From positions 1 through 41,110 of the forward strand of contig CAZCGA010000047.1 of the NCBI GenBank assembly GCA_964498075.1: 41,110 bases of DNA, read 5' to 3'. Each line of letters starts with the position of its first letter. Positions within the stretch are counted from its first letter, which is position 1. Both the position numbers and the translations under genes were made by a program. Positions 39,451 to 41,110 of the stretch are shown here, piece after piece. Under the pieces are notes generated by a model. It saw only the letters and a program-made list of their open reading frames with translations, was not told the DNA's origin and made no database searches. The stretch is from CAZCGA01 sp964498075 (GTDB taxonomy: Bacteria > Desulfobacterota > Binatia > HRBIN30).

Positions 39451-39854
39451 GCACTCAAGCGAGAGGTGTTCGATGCGTCGGACGAGGCGTCGTCATCGGC
39501 ATGATTACTCTGGCCGGCCTGACGGCATTGACCACCGGCATGATCGCCCCTACTCAGGCGGTGGCCGCTGACGCCGTCACCGACGCGAATGTTGCGGCGG
39601 CGATTGCGGCGGCGAAGACACAACAGGACCACGACGCCATCGCGGCGTACTTTCGGGCGCAGGCAGCTGCCGAGGCGGACAAGGTGAAGCTGCATGAAGC
39701 GATGCTCAAGTCGTGGGAGAAGACTGTGAGCGGCCGAAGCCTGGAGGTCATGCGGCGGCATTGCAACGACCTGATCGCCTCCTTCCGCAAGATGCAGAAG
39801 TCATACGAAATGATGGCACAGCAAGAGGAGAAGATGGGCAAGAGCGGGCACTAA
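39447..39854 (+). CDS. Exported helical protein of metal-resistance loci
   Basis: A 135-residue protein with a signal sequence (VVIGMITLAGLTALTTGMIA, then PTQAVAADA). The mature part is helical and charged: AAKTQQDHDAIAAYFRAQAA, then KVKLHEAMLKSWEKTVSG and MRRHCNDLIASFRKMQKSYE. The HC pair followed by a long helix, together with the D-H-x-A-I-A-x-Y-F element, recurs in small exported proteins that I associate with copper and mercury resistance clusters. No activity is known to me. The start is ATG 39447 after ACGGAGGAG. It precedes the second Cus-type locus. Confidence 0.65.
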   Translation: MSTQARGVRCVGRGVVIGMITLAGLTALTTGMIAPTQAVAADAVTDANVAAAIAAAKTQQDHDAIAAYFRAQAAAEADKVKLHEAMLKSWEKTVSGRSLEVMRRHCNDLIASFRKMQKSYEMMAQQEEKMGKSGH

Positions 39855-40047
39855 CAGTTGGTCTGTGGCGCCCAGGGTGTGGATCGCCGCATCGTGTTGA
39901 AGCCGGCGATCCAGCCCTGACGCCTGCGGGCCAACGGTGGGGCATTGGAAGAATAGGCGACCTTTCTAGAGGTCGTCACCCGATCGGCTATGCAAGTCTC
40001 TCCGAACCTCTTGACCGCACCGTGGGAACCCGCCAGGCTATCGTCGG

Positions 40048-40443
40048 ATGTTCGGCAGTCCACGACAACGTGTAGCAGCACTTGCCGGTGTGACGGTACT
40101 CGTGGCCGCGCTCCACTGCTCCTGCGTTGCAGCAGGAGTCACGGTGGTTGCCGCGGCGGCCAGCACTCACGACTGCTGCCCCACGTCAGAGGGCTCGACG
40201 CACCCGACACCGATTCACTCGCACCCGAGCTGTTTGCACTGCGGGGCGAACGTCGGGGCCTTGACGAGAAGCGCCGACCAAGTGGCTGCTGGCACCCGCG
40301 TGCGGGAGTTCGCGGCGCTGCCGTCAGACGAAACCGCCCCATCGCACTCCGTGCAGGTTGTTGTCCGTGCCGTGCACTCCGACGGGTCTCCGCCAGGAGC
40401 CCCACGCACGCTGTTTGACCTCCGTTCCTGCCTGATTATCTGA
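40048..40443 (+). CDS. Exported Cys-pair small protein, second Cus-type locus
   Basis: A 131-residue protein with a signal-like N-terminus (VAALAGVTVLVAALHCSCVAAGV). A Cys/His cluster follows: HDCCPTS, HPTPIHSHPSCLHCG. The remainder is Thr/Val/Ala-rich, ending in LFDLRSCLII. Both the layout and the closing LF-D/L-R motif recall the Cys-rich protein at 25499, though sequence identity is low. The CC...CxxC pattern and several His residues suit a periplasmic copper-binding role, inferred from position before a lipoprotein with a metal domain and a TolC protein. No clear ribosome binding site is seen. Confidence 0.55.
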   Translation: MFGSPRQRVAALAGVTVLVAALHCSCVAAGVTVVAAAASTHDCCPTSEGSTHPTPIHSHPSCLHCGANVGALTRSADQVAAGTRVREFAALPSDETAPSHSVQVVVRAVHSDGSPPGAPRTLFDLRSCLII

Positions 40444-40559
40444 GCCTCCGCTCTTGTGAAAGCGGTGTCCCGCCCAGTGTTCGCTGCGGCGAGCACGCGG
40501 CGGCTTTGAGTTGTGGGCTGCCGGCCCGCAACGCGCTGTCGCAAGTTTCGTGGAGTCTC

Positions 40560-40892
40560 ATGATGACCTTACGATGTAGTTCATTCGCGCTCGGCGCGCT
40601 GGCTATTGCCGGGTGTGCGGCGCGGCAGATCGAAGTGCCTGCGAACCACCCGGCGAATCCTGCTGCTTCGGAAGCACCGGCGCCCCCGGAGTCGGCAACG
40701 CTGAGGAACGAGACACCCCACCCATCACTCACCGAACAAGATGAGTTGAGCGGGCATGGGCAGCATCACCGGCGCGGGCAAGCGGCGGCCGAGGCGCCGT
40801 ACCGGTGCCCGATGCATCCGGATGTACGCTCGGACAAGCCCGGCCGTTGCCCCGTGTGTGGGATGCAGCTCAAGAAGCGGGGCCGCCAATGA
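40560..40892 (+). CDS. Lipoprotein with heavy-metal-binding domain
   Basis: A 110-residue protein with a lipoprotein signal (LGALAIAGC, lipidated Cys19), a Pro/Ala/His-rich spacer, and a C-terminal heavy-metal-binding domain, YRCPMHPDV followed by GRCPVCGMQL. It is the same kind of domain that is fused to the CusB-like adaptor at 27952, but here it is free-standing. It probably holds Cu or Ag ions in the periplasm beside the efflux complex. The start ATG at 40560 is followed by a second ATG; either is possible. Its stop overlaps the next gene's ATG (ATGA), so the two are co-translated. Confidence 0.8.
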   Translation: MMTLRCSSFALGALAIAGCAARQIEVPANHPANPAASEAPAPPESATLRNETPHPSLTEQDELSGHGQHHRRGQAAAEAPYRCPMHPDVRSDKPGRCPVCGMQLKKRGRQ

Positions 40893-41110
40893 GACGCGCC
40901 TCCCATCGCATCGTTTGTGCCCTCCTCTTGGCTGTCACAACAGCTGGTTGTGCGGCCGTCTCGAAGGAGGCGGCGTTCTCTGACGTGCAGAAGGCACTCG
41001 CCGAGCGTGTCGACCAGCGCGTGGAGTGGAACTCAAACGCGGCCGACAACGCGATGCTGGCCGACTCGGTTCGTGAGCTGCTCACACAGGACCTTACCGC
41101 CGATGCTGCG
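40889..41110 (+). CDS. TolC-family outer membrane lipoprotein (start only)
   Basis: The first 74 codons of a gene cut by the window edge. The product begins MRRASHRIVCALLLAVTTAG followed by a lipidated Cys21 and AAVSKEAAFSDVQKALAERV, then EWNSNAADNAMLADSVRELL. The D-V-Q-x-A-L-A-E-R and V-R-E-L-L elements are typical of the start of the CusC/CzcC outer-membrane factor. It is therefore probably the first transport gene of a second Cus-type system. It overlaps the metal-domain lipoprotein gene by four bases. Confidence 0.7.
   Translation, partial: MRRASHRIVCALLLAVTTAGCAAVSKEAAFSDVQKALAERVDQRVEWNSNAADNAMLADSVRELLTQDLTADAA

Noticed and set aside
1..41110. CRISPR array, rRNA or tRNA genes
   Set aside because: Looked for regularly spaced repeats and conserved tRNA/rRNA segments on reading; none seen.

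Overview
The window is about 41 kb of high-GC bacterial chromosome with mostly tight, co-directional gene packing. The gene mix (AddAB-type recombination helicase/nuclease, UbiB-like kinase, F420-type LLM oxidoreductase, EgtB, acyl-CoA enzymes, Cus-type efflux, Tat-exported MsrP) suits an uncultured deltaproteobacterial-like lineage such as Binatota. That placement is inference; there is no rRNA or tRNA here to test it.

Left part, 1-12.3 kb, mainly minus strand. It holds the debris of a CopG-type antitoxin, an AbiEii-like nucleotidyltransferase with a small partner gene, a protein methyltransferase gene broken by an in-frame amber codon, an AMP-dependent acyl-CoA ligase, a possible 47-residue ORF fitted exactly between ligase and addA, the addB-addA pair, an MNT/HEPN pair, and an unrecognised gene broken by one extra base.

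Middle part, 12.4-25.4 kb, looks like ordinary chromosome: PlsC acyltransferase, isoaspartyl peptidase, a UbiB-family kinase, a three-part fusion (cyclic-nucleotide-binding domain, MalT-like helical region, SLC13/DASS transporter), a VOC protein, EgtB, an LLM oxidoreductase, enoyl-CoA hydratase, a GAF membrane protein, a LOG-family protein, an orphan heme-copper-oxidase-like membrane protein and a MaoC hydratase.

Right part, 25.5-41.1 kb, plus strand, is a metal/metalloid-response region. It carries small exported Cys-rich and helical proteins, a complete CusC-CusB-CusA-type efflux system, and directly behind it a class III nucleotidyl cyclase fused to MerR-like/regulatory helices and a C-terminal YHS metal-binding domain. 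Two methyltransferases, a MerT-like mercury transporter, MsrPQ and the beginning of a second Cus-type locus follow. Between them lie scars: an antisense RND-pump fragment, a C-terminal methyltransferase fragment, and repeats resembling an insertion-sequence end.

The most striking observation is at 36199-36948. This arsenite-methyltransferase-like gene has an in-frame TGA exactly where the family has a conserved Cys. Family-like sequence continues for 45 codons beyond it, and a 7-bp hairpin with a GGUCC loop begins 15 nt downstream, with its loop 22 nt downstream. This matches a bacterial SECIS element, so the gene is predicted to encode a selenocysteine-containing methyltransferase. The second notable item is the presence in one window of a YHS-tethered nucleotidyl cyclase and a transporter with an intact cyclic-nucleotide pocket. 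This raises the possibility of metal-linked cyclic-nucleotide signalling, which is speculative.
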